Shown: positions 32,594 to 42,957 of the stretch, piece after piece | Layout of the letters: the number at the start of each line of letters is the position of its first letter | How positions within the stretch are numbered: position 1 is the first letter of the stretch | Origin: Bicyclus anynana | Taxonomy: Eukaryota > Arthropoda > Insecta > Lepidoptera > Nymphalidae | Direction: 5' to 3' | Length of the DNA stretch: 64,000 bases | Assembly: GCF_947172395.1 (NCBI RefSeq) | Contig: NC_069105.1 | Span: 248,001-312,000 of the forward strand | Position numbers and translations under genes: made by a program | The notes under the pieces: generated by a model | What the model was told of the DNA's origin: nothing | Databases searched by the model: none | What the model saw: only the letters and a program-made list of their open reading frames with translations

Positions 32594-32793
32594 TACTATA
32601 TACTAATATTGTAAAAATGTAAAACTTGTAGTATTGCAACCCCCTACATTATTTCTAGATCTACTGAACAGATTTTGAAAATTATATTACTACTAGAAAA
32701 CCACGTTATTTGTGAGTGTAATAAGCTATATTCTATCCCCGTATTCGCACGGGAACGGGAACTACGCGGGTGAAACCGCGGTGCGTCGGCTAG
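32594..32793 (+). mobile_element. Helitron-like family C
   Basis: TACTAATATTGTAAAAATG, CCACGTTATTTGTGAGTG, GGAACGGGAACTACGCGGG, ends GTGCGTCGGCTAG before T. Confidence 0.75.
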
Positions 32794-33294
32794 TGGCTGT
32801 TATTGATGTACCAGAAAATCATAAACATAAAGAAGACTTATTACGATTATCATGAAAGCAGCACACAAGTCTAGCCTCGTCTACACGCACACAACGACAC
32901 AAGAAACAATAAACGTCAACCCGTAAAATTTAAAGGCAATTCCGGGCAGCGGATCTGGAAATCTCAAAAAAAGCGCTACAAAACTCAATAATGGGGCGCA
33001 ATGTAAAAAGTCGGGAGCGGTTATGAAGCGCTTCAGCGGTTGTTTTATTTACTCTCATTATGTCGCGGACCGGGGAGATTACGGGGCGGCGCGGGCGATT
33101 GATCGCGGGGTTTATCGACTATCGATATAAGTTAAAGGCGATTTATCGATATAATTGTGATCGGTTTAAAAGGGACAAGTGCTATAAAATCACTATGTTA
33201 TAGAAGTCCTGATTTTCACGAATTCAAACGCAATCCGCCAACTACAATAGGGATATTGTTGAAACTGTACGTCTGTACCACGGGTAAAAGTCCG
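32794..33294. other. Unique; candidate conserved block
   Basis: 32935-33145 is GC-richer. It contains AGCGCTACAAAACTCAATAA, GGGCGCAATGTAAAAAGTCG, GGGGCGGCGCGGGCGATTG and repeated ATCGATA words. It resembles 30505-30562 in reverse. The 33157-33393 frame overlaps the next MITE and has no domain. Confidence 0.4.
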
Positions 33295-33730
33295 TTTATA
33301 TCTAAAAACACAGTGCGTCACAGACAAGTAGCGTGGCAGACACCCACAGACACCGTCTATTCACACTGCTCAGCAGCAGCTAGAGACACTTAAAGTCCAT
33401 TTCATGACTCAAGTCCCCCAGACGCAGAGCTAATGTCTTAATGGCGCTTGTTGATTGTCATTTGGTAATGGCGCTCTTATTGTCATTTGTGTAAGGCGCT
33501 GTCAATTTTAGTTCAGGTTTCATGAAAACGACTCTACAGACATGAACCGCACAGACAAAATATTCTTTCCGCGAATACTGGCCAGGCGCGGCCTGTGTCT
33601 GTCAAAATCTACGCGGTCGTGTTACGACAGATATAAATATGTTAATAAACACTGAATAGAAGAATATTATTTTGTCTGCCACGGCACGTGTCTGGCACGC
33701 TAAATGTCTGTAGATATAAATGGACCTTAA
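33295..33730. mobile_element. ~436-bp MITE with ~57-bp inverted ends
   Basis: The left end TAAAAGTCCGTTTATATCTA, then CAGACAAGTAGCGTGGCAGA, is mirrored at the right by TCTGCCACGGCACGTGTCTG and TAGATATAAATGGACCTTA. The arms have several mismatches. The interior is non-coding; superfamily unknown. Confidence 0.7.
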
Positions 33731-34240
33731 TGAGTTAATGTTTGACCTAACGATCGCTTTTAATGTTAAAACGAAGGAAAAACAGAAGATTGAGACATTT
33801 AGACTGCATCAACACCCAAAATCAAATTAGATTTTCTCTCAAAGATTAACAACGTTCAAGACGTATTAAAATATTTTCACCCGCCACTGAATGCTAAAGT
33901 AGGACACTGAAAACTAAAGCAATAACTTCCAGACGCGAACGGACAGATGTCTGTGTGTATTTACATTAAATTTAGATCATCCGGGAATAATATCTGGAAC
34001 TTTATATGTTTAAGATCTATTTAATGTCAACAGCGAACGTGATATACAACTATGAATATATATCATACGGTAATGTTTCTTTTCTTTAAATTCAATTGGA
34101 ATATGCCATGGCTATCTAATAAGAATATATATATGTCAAGGAAGGAAGGAATACGAACTTTAAAATTATATACTAGTATAGTAAACCCTTCTCCGAAAGA
34201 TATGCATTTTATTTAACAACGAAATCATCCCCATTTTAAC
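33731..34240. other. Unique, nothing recognised
   Basis: AT-rich spacer. Confidence 0.35.
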
Positions 34241-34324
34241 GCTAGCTATTGACCATCCAATAAGCTCATGGGCTTGCAGCATCACGCTGCAGGCTCGTGG
34301 ACTTATTGTATGGTAGTGGCTAGC
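34241..34324. repeat. 84-bp imperfect fold-back
   Basis: GCTAGCTATTGACCATCCAA, then TGGGCTTGCAGC, pairs with GCTGCAGGCTCG and TATGGTAGTGGCTAGC around ATCAC. A small MITE or an RNA hairpin. Confidence 0.7.
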
Positions 34325-34389
34325 CTAATTTGATAGCAGTTTTAAAGAAAAGCGCGTACACCACAAACATACATAATATAGGTAGGTAC

Positions 34390-34488
34390 CAGTGGCGAAG
34401 GATGAAATTTTGAAATAATGAATATGTATGTATGTATTTTTAAAAGGTAACCCGACGGGAATCGGCTTGTATGGACTCTTCGCCACTG
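34390..34488. mobile_element. 99-bp hAT-type MITE with exact 8-bp duplication
   Basis: It starts CAGTGGCGAAGGATG and ends ATGGACTCTTCGCCACTG. It is flanked by GTAGGTAC at 34382-34389 and at 34489-34496, a perfect 8-bp target duplication as expected for hAT elements. Non-coding. Confidence 0.85.
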
Positions 34489-34498
34489 GTAGGTACTC

Positions 34499-34921
34499 GT
34501 GGTAGGTATCATGCCAAAAGCAAATAATTACTATGGTGAAAGAACTACCGGCTACATGGTACCTAAAATATATAATAAAATTGAGTGGCTCAAAAAAGAA
34601 AGGGAGATCAGTGAAGGAGTCCTCAAGAAGAAATTAAAGAAGGTTTACCTTGGGGACCCCATCACTGACGGATTTACTTAATAGAAATTGTTTTGCACCT
34701 TTTGTATTTTTTTTTTGTATTGTTTCATTTTATAATATTAAATTCCTAGGTTACCTTAGTTTTAATTATCTTATTAAAATTAGATTTGGCAATTACTTTT
34801 AAAAAATAACTAGAATAATGAGCGTCAACTCGCCAACAAACTGCCTGTACAGTTTGGCGAGAGTATCGATATGTAAAATAATTGTTATATCTTATCAATA
34901 AAATAAATAAAAAAAAAAAAA
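34499..34921 (+). pseudogene. LINE 3' end with ORF C-terminus and poly-A
   Basis: The frame 34499-34681 contains Y-G-E-R-T-T-G-Y-M-V-P-K-I-Y-N-K-I and then V-L-K-K-K-L-K-K. This resembles the extreme C-terminus of non-LTR reverse-transcriptase ORFs (G-Y-M-V-P-x-x-Y-N ... K-K-L-K). It ends in a stop, a short 3' UTR with a CTCGCCAA/TTGGCGAG stem (34829-34861), an AATAAAATAAAT signal and a run of A. I infer a 5'-truncated LINE. A processed host transcript is less likely. Confidence 0.5.
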
Positions 34922-35697
34922 ATCGTACAATACTCTAATACAAAATGTCATTTTTCTTTAGAGCAAAACCTACCCTCCGAACCGGTGGTAGAGTTATTAC
35001 AAATACGCAAACTTTCAATCGTTTTTAAACGACTATTATATATTAATAACAAATTATACATAGGTAAGATATATATGTTAAACTATATGTTAAGCTATGC
35101 CAGCAACTATACCTACCCATACCTAACCTGACTGATATAATAAAAAAACACAATTTAACGACTTAAAAAATAATTGTAAATCATAACGACTGGACGTTCT
35201 AAGTGAAAACTTCTGACGATCACGCAAAGTCAGTGTATTGTCCTTTCCCAAAAATACCAAGCATGCCTAAGAAACCACTTTAACAAATAACCAAAAAACA
35301 CCCAGCATGCATATTAAGCCACTTTAACAAATAAACAAAAACTTCAAAACTACAAAAAAAAGCCATCGTAAAATAATTTAAAGTAACAATAACCAACAAT
35401 ATTACCGAGAAAAAGGAAAGAGATAACAAAATACACAAAATGTAAATACAACCAACAAAAAATCTATCCGACAAATATTTACAGGTGTATACTTCGACGC
35501 GCAAAACATTTTTAGCTCCCCGTCATATACGGCATCCAATAATCCTCCCATCCCGACGGATCGAACCAGTAAGCTGATTTGTAAAGTACTCCAGCATGTT
35601 AAACTTTAATTCCGTCTAACCGAGACGAAATTAAACACTGCAAATAATATCTATAACAAATAACTTTACCTCATTAAAATCTTAATATCTATACTAA
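34922..35697. other. AT-rich, one LINE scrap
   Basis: 34962-35006 (CAAAACCTACCCTCCGAACC, GGTGGTAGAGTTATTACAAA) matches the 3' UTR of the LINE at 40566-40606. The rest is A-rich with no gene recognised. Confidence 0.45.
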
Positions 35698-35883
35698 CAT
35701 TATAAAGCTGAAGAGTTTGTTTGTTTGATTGAACGCGCTAATCTCTGGAACTACTGGTCCTATTTGAAAATTTCTTTCAGTGTTAGATAGCCCATTTATC
35801 GAGAAAGGCTATAGGCTATGTATTATCCCTGTATTCCTATGTGAACGGGAACCACGCGGGTGAAACCGCGCGGCGTCAGTTAG
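35698..35883 (+). mobile_element. Helitron-like family A, first of three in a row
   Basis: It starts TCTATACTAACATTATAAAG after A and ends CCGCGCGGCGTCAGTTAG before T (CTAG changed to TTAG). Confidence 0.8.
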
Positions 35884-36060
35884 TACTCGTCTGAATGCGA
35901 AAGGCCATTCATCACGGAATCTCGGAAACCGCTTGATGTACAAAGCTGAAATTTGGCAGGGAGGTAGTTTATAGTTAGTTGGTATCTACTTAGAACGGAT
36001 TTTGCGATAGGGCCGGATTAAAGAAGTCTAAGAGCGGACGAAATCGCGGATGTCGGCTAG
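35884..36060 (+). mobile_element. Helitron-like family D, second in the row
   Basis: ATGTACAAAGCTGAAATTTG, GGCAGGGAGGTAGTTTATAG, AGAACGGATTTTGCGATAGG, ending ATCGCGGATGTCGGCTAG. It begins at the base after the family A end. Its 5' terminus is not canonical. Confidence 0.65.
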
Positions 36061-36246
36061 TACTAATATAATAAAGAGGTAAAGTTTGCGGTCAATGGGG
36101 GTATTCTCCGGATCTACTGATGTGATTTTGAAAATTCTTCTACCACAAGAAAGCCACGTTATTTGCGAGTGTCATAGGCTATATTTTATCTTCGTATCCT
36201 TACGGGAACGGGAACAACGCGGATGAAACCGCGGGACGTCGGCTAG
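36061..36246 (+). mobile_element. Helitron-like family C, third in the row
   Basis: TACTAATATAATAAAGAGG directly follows CTAG of the previous element. It continues with AAAGCCACGTTATTTGCGAG and ends GAAACCGCGGGACGTCGGCTAG. Confidence 0.75.
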
Positions 36247-37199
36247 CGTTGTATAAATTAACTTCGACCGAAATTGAGAACCGTAATCGATTTCGTTTTG
36301 TTCTACAATACGGTATTATGGCATCTGTTTGTAATTACGGAAAGATTAATGGGTGAATCGACAAAAACAAAAAAAAAAACGAAAGACACTTCGGGCATTC
36401 GTATGGTTGATTTATGATGGTGGCACACTTACAAGTATAATGTTTCAATTGAATTAAATTGAAGCTTTATCTATGACCAGAAACCATTAAACTCTTACAA
36501 AAAAAATAAAGTCATTGACCAAAAAACATCGTCACTAAACGAGTGCCAAAAACAACTTTTGGGTGGACTTTTAAAGTAGTAGCATTGCAAATTCAACCGC
36601 AAACGAAACTTATTCACCCTTATAAGGTTCATATTTTGCTCTGAATTTGCTTTAATAATGAACTATAAGCGATAGGTATTTAGATTTAATTTTATTTAAG
36701 CATTCTAAAACTGTTTAAACACAAATGCGGATACTTCTAAATTGAAATTTTCTTTATAATTGTGTCTCCATTTTGAATGACATCTCGATGCCAGGAACAC
36801 ATTTAAAACAACGCTGATTCACTGGTGTTTGAATCGAATAGAATTGAAGCATTATCTATGACTAGAAACACATTTAAAACGACGCTATCTCACTAGCATG
36901 AGACGTCGCGGTACACACAACAGTACAGTGTGACAAATTGGACAGGTTTACTTACAAACAATTCGTTTGCAAAGCTGTTTATAATGACATTTTAAAGTAT
37001 GTGTGTGTACTGTGGACAATGTAAAACATATTAAGTACTTCGTTTTTTTAAATTGTTGTTCAACAACGGATGGCATAAGTCTCTATTCTCCTCAAAAACT
37101 TTAAATAGAATATGGTTTTTCTTCAGTAACTAATAGATATCATCTAACATATTAAGATTAGCTTCAGGATAGAGTTTTTTTGGACAAAACATTAAATAA
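36247..37199. other. AT-rich, nothing recognised
   Basis: ACATTTAAAAC(A/G)ACGCTGA/TCTCAC words recur at 36800 and 36868, with ATTATCTATGAC at both 36467-type and 36850 positions. This is a weak local duplication. No gene. Confidence 0.4.
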
Positions 37200-37661
37200 T
37201 AAAAAGAACAACATGTTCTCGACTTAGTATTGATAAAATGTAAAACAATAAGCCACCTAACATTGACGTAGTCAAAATACAAAATACGTCAGGTGTGGGC
37301 GTTACATTAGGGATTAAAATGGGTTCCAGTAAAAAAAAATAAGAATACGTCCTCAATCACCGTAGATCATTTATTATCGCATGCTTTAGAGATACGAGTA
37401 TATAATGAATGTATCAATCGAGATCGGTAACGGAATTAGCCGCACATAGCAAACTGTTCACGACTTAGTATTAACCAAATGCAAGCAATAAGCCATGTAA
37501 TATTGGCGCAGTCAAAATACATCAGGTGTGGACGGTGCATTAAGGAATAAAATGGGTTCCTGTAAAAAAAAATAAGAATAATCGCCGCAGATCATTTATT
37601 ATCGTATGCTTTAGAGACACGAGTACATAATTAATGCATCAATCGGGATCGTTAACGGAAT
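37200..37661 (+). repeat. ~240-bp satellite, left pair of units
   Basis: GACTTAGTATT recurs at 37221 and 37462. Units contain AAAATACATCAGGTGTGG-type and ATGGGTTCC(A/T)GTAAAAAAAA words and end GTTAACGGAAT. The LINE interrupts the array right after the second unit. Confidence 0.9.
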
Positions 37662-40600
37662 ATTTGTAGAAAAATTCAATATACACATATTATGTATTAC
37701 GGAGCATTGGCTCACTAACTCACAGCTGTCAGTTCTTAATATTAATAATTATTCATTGTCAAGTGTGTTCTTCAGAAGGGCTGGTCATGGTGGCTCCTTA
37801 ATTTTCTTACATAATAACTTAAAATGTAAGGATAGAAAAGATATAGTTCGTCTTTCTGTGGAATGCATTGTTGAACTTTCTTGTGTGGAGTTGGAACAAA
37901 TTATTATAGTATGCGTGTACAGACCCCCTCCTGCTGACTTTGATCAATTTGAAGAGGTAATGGAAGATGTAATGAGGCGATTGTGCACATCTTCCAAACA
38001 AATACTGATTTGCGGCGATTTTAATGTTGATATTCTAACAGAAAACTCAAAATCTGTTAGATTTCTTAACTTATTTAAATGTTTTGATTTGATGCATGCT
38101 TTTAACGAACCTACTAGGATAACCGCAACTTCAGGTACCTGTCTGGATAATATATTTTATAATTGTGTGCTTGAGAGAAAGAAGATAATAAATAAATTAA
38201 GCTCTGATCATAGTGGTCAAATAATTACTATCTTAAATAATAAAACCAATAGCAATCAATGGGTAAAGTGTAGGCCAATAACTGAAAGTAAATTAAAGCG
38301 ATTCAAAAACACAATTATTTCTAAAATTCCAAGTCTTGCATTTGAAAATAATCATCCAGACATGCTCTTTGGTACACTTTTTAAGACAATAGACAGAGAG
38401 TTTAGTAAAATTTTTAACTTTAAACGCATTAATGCTAGCCAAAAATTAAAGTTTAGCGAATGGGCTACTGTAGGCATTTACAAAAGTAGAGACAAACTGT
38501 ACGAGTTGTACGAGCAAAAACAATATACTCAAACGCGAACTTATTTAGATTATGTCAAAAGTTACTCAAAAATTTTCAAACGTGTTTGTATTCTTGCGAA
38601 ATCGTTACACATCAAACAGAAAATAATTGAGTCTGAGAACAAGATACAAACCACCTGGAATATAATTAATAGAGAATCAGGAAAAATCAAACCGCGGGAT
38701 ATCAGTTTTGAATTAATTGTCAATGACAAAAAGGTAAACACTGATATCGAGGTTGTTAATGCCTTTGAAGATTTTTTCCAGAATGTTCCTATCTTGTTAA
38801 CTGATTCACTAGATTCGTCTGCTACGGAAGCCCAGAGACTATTAAGAGGCAATGTTAAAGAGTGCAACGTTCTTTTTGAATTTCACCACATAACTGTATC
38901 AGACATTAAAAAATCTTTCAATTTGTTAAAATTAAAAAGAACCGGAGATCTGTGGGGCATGTCAGTGAAAGTAATATCTAATATAATTGATGTAATTGCT
39001 CCCCACTTAGCCATTATTTTTAATGAATGCGTGGATTTGGGTATCTTTCCGAACCTAATGAAACATGGCAAACTGTTACCACTTTTTAAATCAGGTGACA
39101 AAACTGATGTTAATAATTATAGACCAATTACAATACTGCCAACACTTAGTAAGGTTTTTGAAAAAATCATTTTAAATCAACTTTTAAGTCATTTTAATTT
39201 AAATAATTTATTTCACCCTGAACAGTATGGTTTTACTAAAGGTCGCAGTACAACTGATGCAGGTGCTAAACTTTTAAAACATATATATGATGCATGGGAA
39301 AATGCTAAGAATGCTATTGGTGTATTTTGTGATTTGTCCAAAGCATTCGATTGTGTTGACCATAACATTCTTTTACTTAAGTTAAGCCACTATGGCATAA
39401 AAAGTGTTGCACTTGATCTCATCGCCTCTTATCTTAGTGATAGAACACAAAAGGTATGCATAAATGATTCAAAGTCTCGCGGTTTTTCTAACACAATGGG
39501 CGTCCCACAGGGTTCAATTCTGGGTCCTTTTCTATTCCTAGTGTACATAAACGATTTACCACACCATGTTAGCGGCATCTGTGAGATAGTACTGTTTGCT
39601 GACGACACATCCCTAATTTTTAAGAGTGACAGAAGTAAAGATAATTCCGACGATGTAAACCGTGCCATATCGCATGTGTCGCATTGGTTCACTGTTAACA
39701 ACTTACTTTTAAATGCAAAGAAAACTAAATGTATTGAGTTTTCATTACCAAATGTTATAAAATTAGATAAGTCTATAATGATCAATGGTGAAACACTAGA
39801 AATAGAGAATTCCACAGTTTTCCTGGGAGTGACCTTGGATTCTAAACTTCAGTGGGGTGCTCATATAGAAAAACTGTCAGGTAAACTCAGCTCAGCTGCT
39901 TTTGCAGTGAGAAAAATAAGACAGTTTACTGATGTTGATACAGCTAGACTTGTTTATTTTGCGTACTTTCACAGCGTAATGTCTTACGGTATTTTGTTGT
40001 GGGGCAAGGCTGCTGATATACATTCTATATTTGTACTTCAAAAAAGAGCAATTCGAGCAATATATCAACTAAAATCACGCGAGTCCCTTCGTCAAAAGTT
40101 TAAAGAAATAGGCATTTTAACAGTAGCCTGTCAGTATATATATAACAGTATAGTTTATGTGAGACAAAATATTAATTTGTACAAACGAAAAGGAGATCTA
40201 AACCCACGTCTTACTAGACACGGGCATAAGTTAGTTATTTCTGCATATCGTCTCCAAAGAGTTAAAAAATCTTTTGTGGGTTTGGGTGTACTCTTCTATA
40301 ACAAGATCCCCAAGACTGTGATGGACTTGCCAATGCACAACTTTAAGCAATGTGTTAAAAAACATTTACTTAGTCGAGGTTACTACACTATTGATGAGTT
40401 CCTTAACGACAAAGGTGCTTGGAGGCCGTTGGATCAGCTTCCACCTTCACACAGGAAATAAAACTATAAGAAATTGTAATTTAATTGTTATCAAATGTAA
40501 ATTGTAATACTGTATGACTTTTTTCAAAAGAGCAACTGTTGAGTTTCTTGCCGGTATCTTCTCAGCAGAACCTGCCTTCCGAACCGGTGGTAGAATCTTT

Positions 40601-40688
40601 ACAAATAGTCAACTGACGTGTCAAAAGTGCTTGTAAACTGAGCCTACTTGAAATAAATGAATTTTGAATTTTGAATTTTTTGAATTTT
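37662..40688 (+). mobile_element. CR1/Jockey-superfamily LINE, 5'-truncated
   Basis: About 3.0 kb: a partial endonuclease, a complete reverse transcriptase, ~150 bp of 3' UTR (GAACCGGTGGTAGAATC, GTGCTTGTAAACTGAGCC) and a (TTTTGAAT)n-like tail with no poly-A. The absence of poly-A and the short-repeat tail favour the CR1 group over classic Jockey. It lies within a satellite: GTTAACGGAAT before it and GAATTAGCCGCAC after it rejoin as an intact unit, so at most GAAT is duplicated. Confidence 0.9.
37663..40461 (+). CDS. LINE endonuclease/reverse transcriptase (5' partial)
   Basis: This protein would nick target DNA and copy its own RNA there (target-primed reverse transcription). The frame is open from the insertion point and has no own start codon, because the endonuclease N-terminus was lost on insertion. 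Numbering from codon TTG at 37756 as residue 1, the sequence just upstream encodes I-L-C-I-T-E-H-W-L, the endonuclease glutamate motif. R-P-P is at 56-58, G-D-F-N at 87-90 and S-D-H at 150-152. The reverse transcriptase shows Y-R-P-I at 455-458, G-F-T-K-G-R-S-T-T at 492-500, the F-C-D-L-S-K-A-F-D catalytic motif with its first D at 526, P-Q-G-S-I-L-G-P at 584-591 and F-A-D-D at 614-617. The C-terminal region to residue 901 has no zinc knuckle that I can see. There are no internal stops or frameshifts over 932 codons, so the copy is young. It is not autonomous, lacking ORF1, the 5' UTR and the endonuclease start. Confidence 0.92.
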   Translation, partial: FVEKFNIHILCITEHWLTNSQLSVLNINNYSLSSVFFRRAGHGGSLIFLHNNLKCKDRKDIVRLSVECIVELSCVELEQIIIVCVYRPPPADFDQFEEVMEDVMRRLCTSSKQILICGDFNVDILTENSKSVRFLNLFKCFDLMHAFNEPTRITATSGTCLDNIFYNCVLERKKIINKLSSDHSGQIITILNNKTNSNQWVKCRPITESKLKRFKNTIISKIPSLAFENNHPDMLFGTLFKTIDREFSKIFNFKRINASQKLKFSEWATVGIYKSRDKLYELYEQKQYTQTRTYLDYVKSYSKIFKRVCILAKSLHIKQKIIESENKIQTTWNIINRESGKIKPRDISFELIVNDKKVNTDIEVVNAFEDFFQNVPILLTDSLDSSATEAQRLLRGNVKECNVLFEFHHITVSDIKKSFNLLKLKRTGDLWGMSVKVISNIIDVIAPHLAIIFNECVDLGIFPNLMKHGKLLPLFKSGDKTDVNNYRPITILPTLSKVFEKIILNQLLSHFNLNNLFHPEQYGFTKGRSTTDAGAKLLKHIYDAWENAKNAIGVFCDLSKAFDCVDHNILLLKLSHYGIKSVALDLIASYLSDRTQKVCINDSKSRGFSNTMGVPQGSILGPFLFLVYINDLPHHVSGICEIVLFADDTSLIFKSDRSKDNSDDVNRAISHVSHWFTVNNLLLNAKKTKCIEFSLPNVIKLDKSIMINGETLEIENSTVFLGVTLDSKLQWGAHIEKLSGKLSSAAFAVRKIRQFTDVDTARLVYFAYFHSVMSYGILLWGKAADIHSIFVLQKRAIRAIYQLKSRESLRQKFKEIGILTVACQYIYNSIVYVRQNINLYKRKGDLNPRLTRHGHKLVISAYRLQRVKKSFVGLGVLFYNKIPKTVMDLPMHNFKQCVKKHLLSRGYYTIDEFLNDKGAWRPLDQLPPSHRK

Positions 40689-41165
40689 GAATTAGCCGCA
40701 CATAGCAAAGTGTTCACTACTTAGTATTGCAAACAGTAAGCCACGTAACATTGGCGTAGTCAAAATACGTCAGGTGTGGACGGTGCATTACAGATTAACA
40801 TAGGTTCCACCAAAAAGAAAAATAAGAAGGTGTCCTCAATCACTACAGACCATTTATTATCGCAGGATTTAAAGGAATGAGTATATAACGAATGCGTTAA
40901 CGGAAATAGCCGCATATAGCAAAGTATTCACGAATTTTATATTAATAACAAAACGTAAAAAGTCAGCCACGTAACATTGGCTCACAGTCAGAATACGTCA
41001 GGTGTGGACAGTACCTACATTGCGGATTAACATAGGTTCCAGTAAAATAAAAAAGTACGCGTCCTCAATCGCCGCAGACCATTTATTATCGCACGCTATA
41101 AAGGTACGAGTATGTAATGAATGCATCAACCGAGGTCGTTAACGGAATTAGCCGCACATTGCATG
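40689..41165 (+). repeat. ~216-240-bp satellite, right pair of units
   Basis: It starts GAATTAGCCGCACATAGC. Two more units contain ACGTCAGGTGTGGAC(G/A)GT, GATTAACATAGGTTCCA and GACCATTTATTATCGCA, and it ends GTCGTTAACGGAATTAGCCG. A stray GGTCGTTAACGGAATTAGGC piece also occurs at 41939-41958. Confidence 0.9.
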
Positions 41166-42079
41166 CGCACAACTCCGCGCCGTCGACTGCAACTAATCAA
41201 GAGTGCAATTGTAAAGCTACCGGCTGCTGTGGGTTATTTTTATAATAAATTGCATTGGAGTGTTCATAAATACATGTCTAATTTGACGGACTGAATAGTC
41301 ATGACCGGCAGTGACAACGCTTTGGAAATTATATCAATAATAAATAAAATTAAAGTTGTTTTCTCAAGTGTGTGTTTCTTTCAAAATAATAAAACACAAT
41401 CAAGTTTTTTTTAATGTTTGTCTTTTTGTTTATTTGTCCGGTCTAATTACTGGAATGGCTGAACCGATTTAAATGAGACTTTCACTGGAACATACTCGTA
41501 AACGAGGTTAATGATACTTTTATATCCCGGACAAATCCATGGCTCCCACGGGATATGGAGCGTTGGGGCATCTAAAGTAAAGTAAGCAATTAAAATTGCA
41601 GATAAATAAACGCTTGCTTAGTTGATACAGTGGTTATGTCGTGATCATAGATATATGTCGTGAACCACATGTTAGGTCTATAGAACACATAACGTATTCA
41701 TAAAAATGAAGGCTGTTGTTCAACTGACCTACATTCAATATAATCACATATCTCATTCACGCCTACCTTTATTTTGTACGAATATTGCCTTTACCCTCTA
41801 ACGAAGTGTAAATCCGGTTCTAGTAGAGGGTACTATTGGGTTTATCGGGTATAGGTAAATGGCTTATGTTCGTGTTTTCAATTTAAACGCACTAAATTCG
41901 AGCAATCCCCGTGAAATGCTCCTGTAGCGACGAGGCAAGGTCGTTAACGGAATTAGGCACACCACTGCACAACAAGTATACAGTTAGGTAGGGAAATTTT
42001 TGTGAATGTAGTGCTCAAATAAAATCTAACAATTATTGATCACACTACAAACAGCTATTCTAGCTTGTATAAAAATGAA
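41166..42079. other. Mostly unique; one Helitron-like scrap
   Basis: About 41405-41565 (CTAATTACTGGAATGGCTGA, CTTTCACTGGAACATACTCG, CCCGGACAAATCCATGGCTC) resembles a Helitron/MITE family of the same texture as family B, without clear ends. The rest is unrecognised. Confidence 0.4.
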
Positions 42080-42310
42080 AGTCAAAGTCAAAATTTATTT
42101 ATTTCAATTAGGCTAAGTTTCCTACCACTTTTGAAACGTCAGGCAAAATATTATTAACATAATGATTATGATTAGTCGAAAACTAAAAAGTTACGAGGAT
42201 TCCAAATGCGCCTTAGTCCGAGAAGAGCCCACACTAAACTAAGCCACGTTTAGTTTTGTTTATCACCATTTAACAATATTTAAGTAGCCTGTCATTAAGT
42301 GCCTTTAATT
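42080..42310 (-). repeat. LINE 3'-UTR fragment
   Basis: On the minus strand it ends ACTTAGCCTAATTGAAATAA with an ATTTTGACTTTGACTTTC tail. Upstream lies GTGTGGGCTCTTCTCGGAC, which also occurs at 4735-4855. Confidence 0.6.
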
Positions 42311-42886
42311 TCTAATCTTTTTTATCATGAACACTATAATTCTGTAAGCTCCCGTTGCATAACATAACATAAATAAGTAACCACGCAATTATTAGTCTAT
42401 ATCTAATTAAATTCCCCGCATTTGTTTCCCCACGTTAGTTTTCATTTGTTAATAATTAGTTATTTTAAATTCTAAAATATTATTTTTTTATGTATGGTTT
42501 ATCGGTACTTAACTGTTAGATTGTTAGATGGTATTGTTTTATCGCAAATAATCGCACACTGTCGCGAATTCGGGACTACTTTATCCGCCGATTGTATTTA
42601 GACGAGTGTGATTGTTATTTGTACAAATTATTCGATCAAATTGGCGGTACACAGATTTCTTTAATTTATCATTTTATTCTATTGTATGTTAAATTCTATT
42701 GATAAAACTATGATCAGATACTATGTAATTACTTACTATTTTCAGAAACTGATGTGTTATGTTAAGTAATATATTTGTTTTAAAATATTTGTTTACGACG
42801 CTTCCTTCATCTTCTGATTAGTGTCGGACAGTCTAAACGTAAGTGTTGTCACTTTAATAAGACAGAAACCGGTCCTTATTTTACTA
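42311..42886. other. AT-rich, nothing recognised
   Basis: Spacer with no gene or repeat recognised. Confidence 0.35.
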
Positions 42887-42957
42887 CTAGCTATATAGTT
42901 CCTGAGATTAGCGCATTCTATCAAAGAAACAAACTCTTCAGCTTTACAATATCAGTA
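42887..42957 (-). mobile_element. Helitron-like family A, heavily deleted
   Basis: CTAGCT is followed directly by AGTTCCTGAGATTAGCGCAT and AACTCTTCAGCTTTACAATA. Both ends are present and the centre is lost. Confidence 0.6.

Noticed and set aside
34499..34681. 60-aa frame as a small host gene
   Set aside because: The G-Y-M-V-P-x-x-Y-N pattern, 3' UTR and terminal A-run fit a truncated LINE better.
37819..39815. Several minus-strand frames of 60-128 aa
   Set aside because: They are antisense shadows of the LINE reverse-transcriptase frame.
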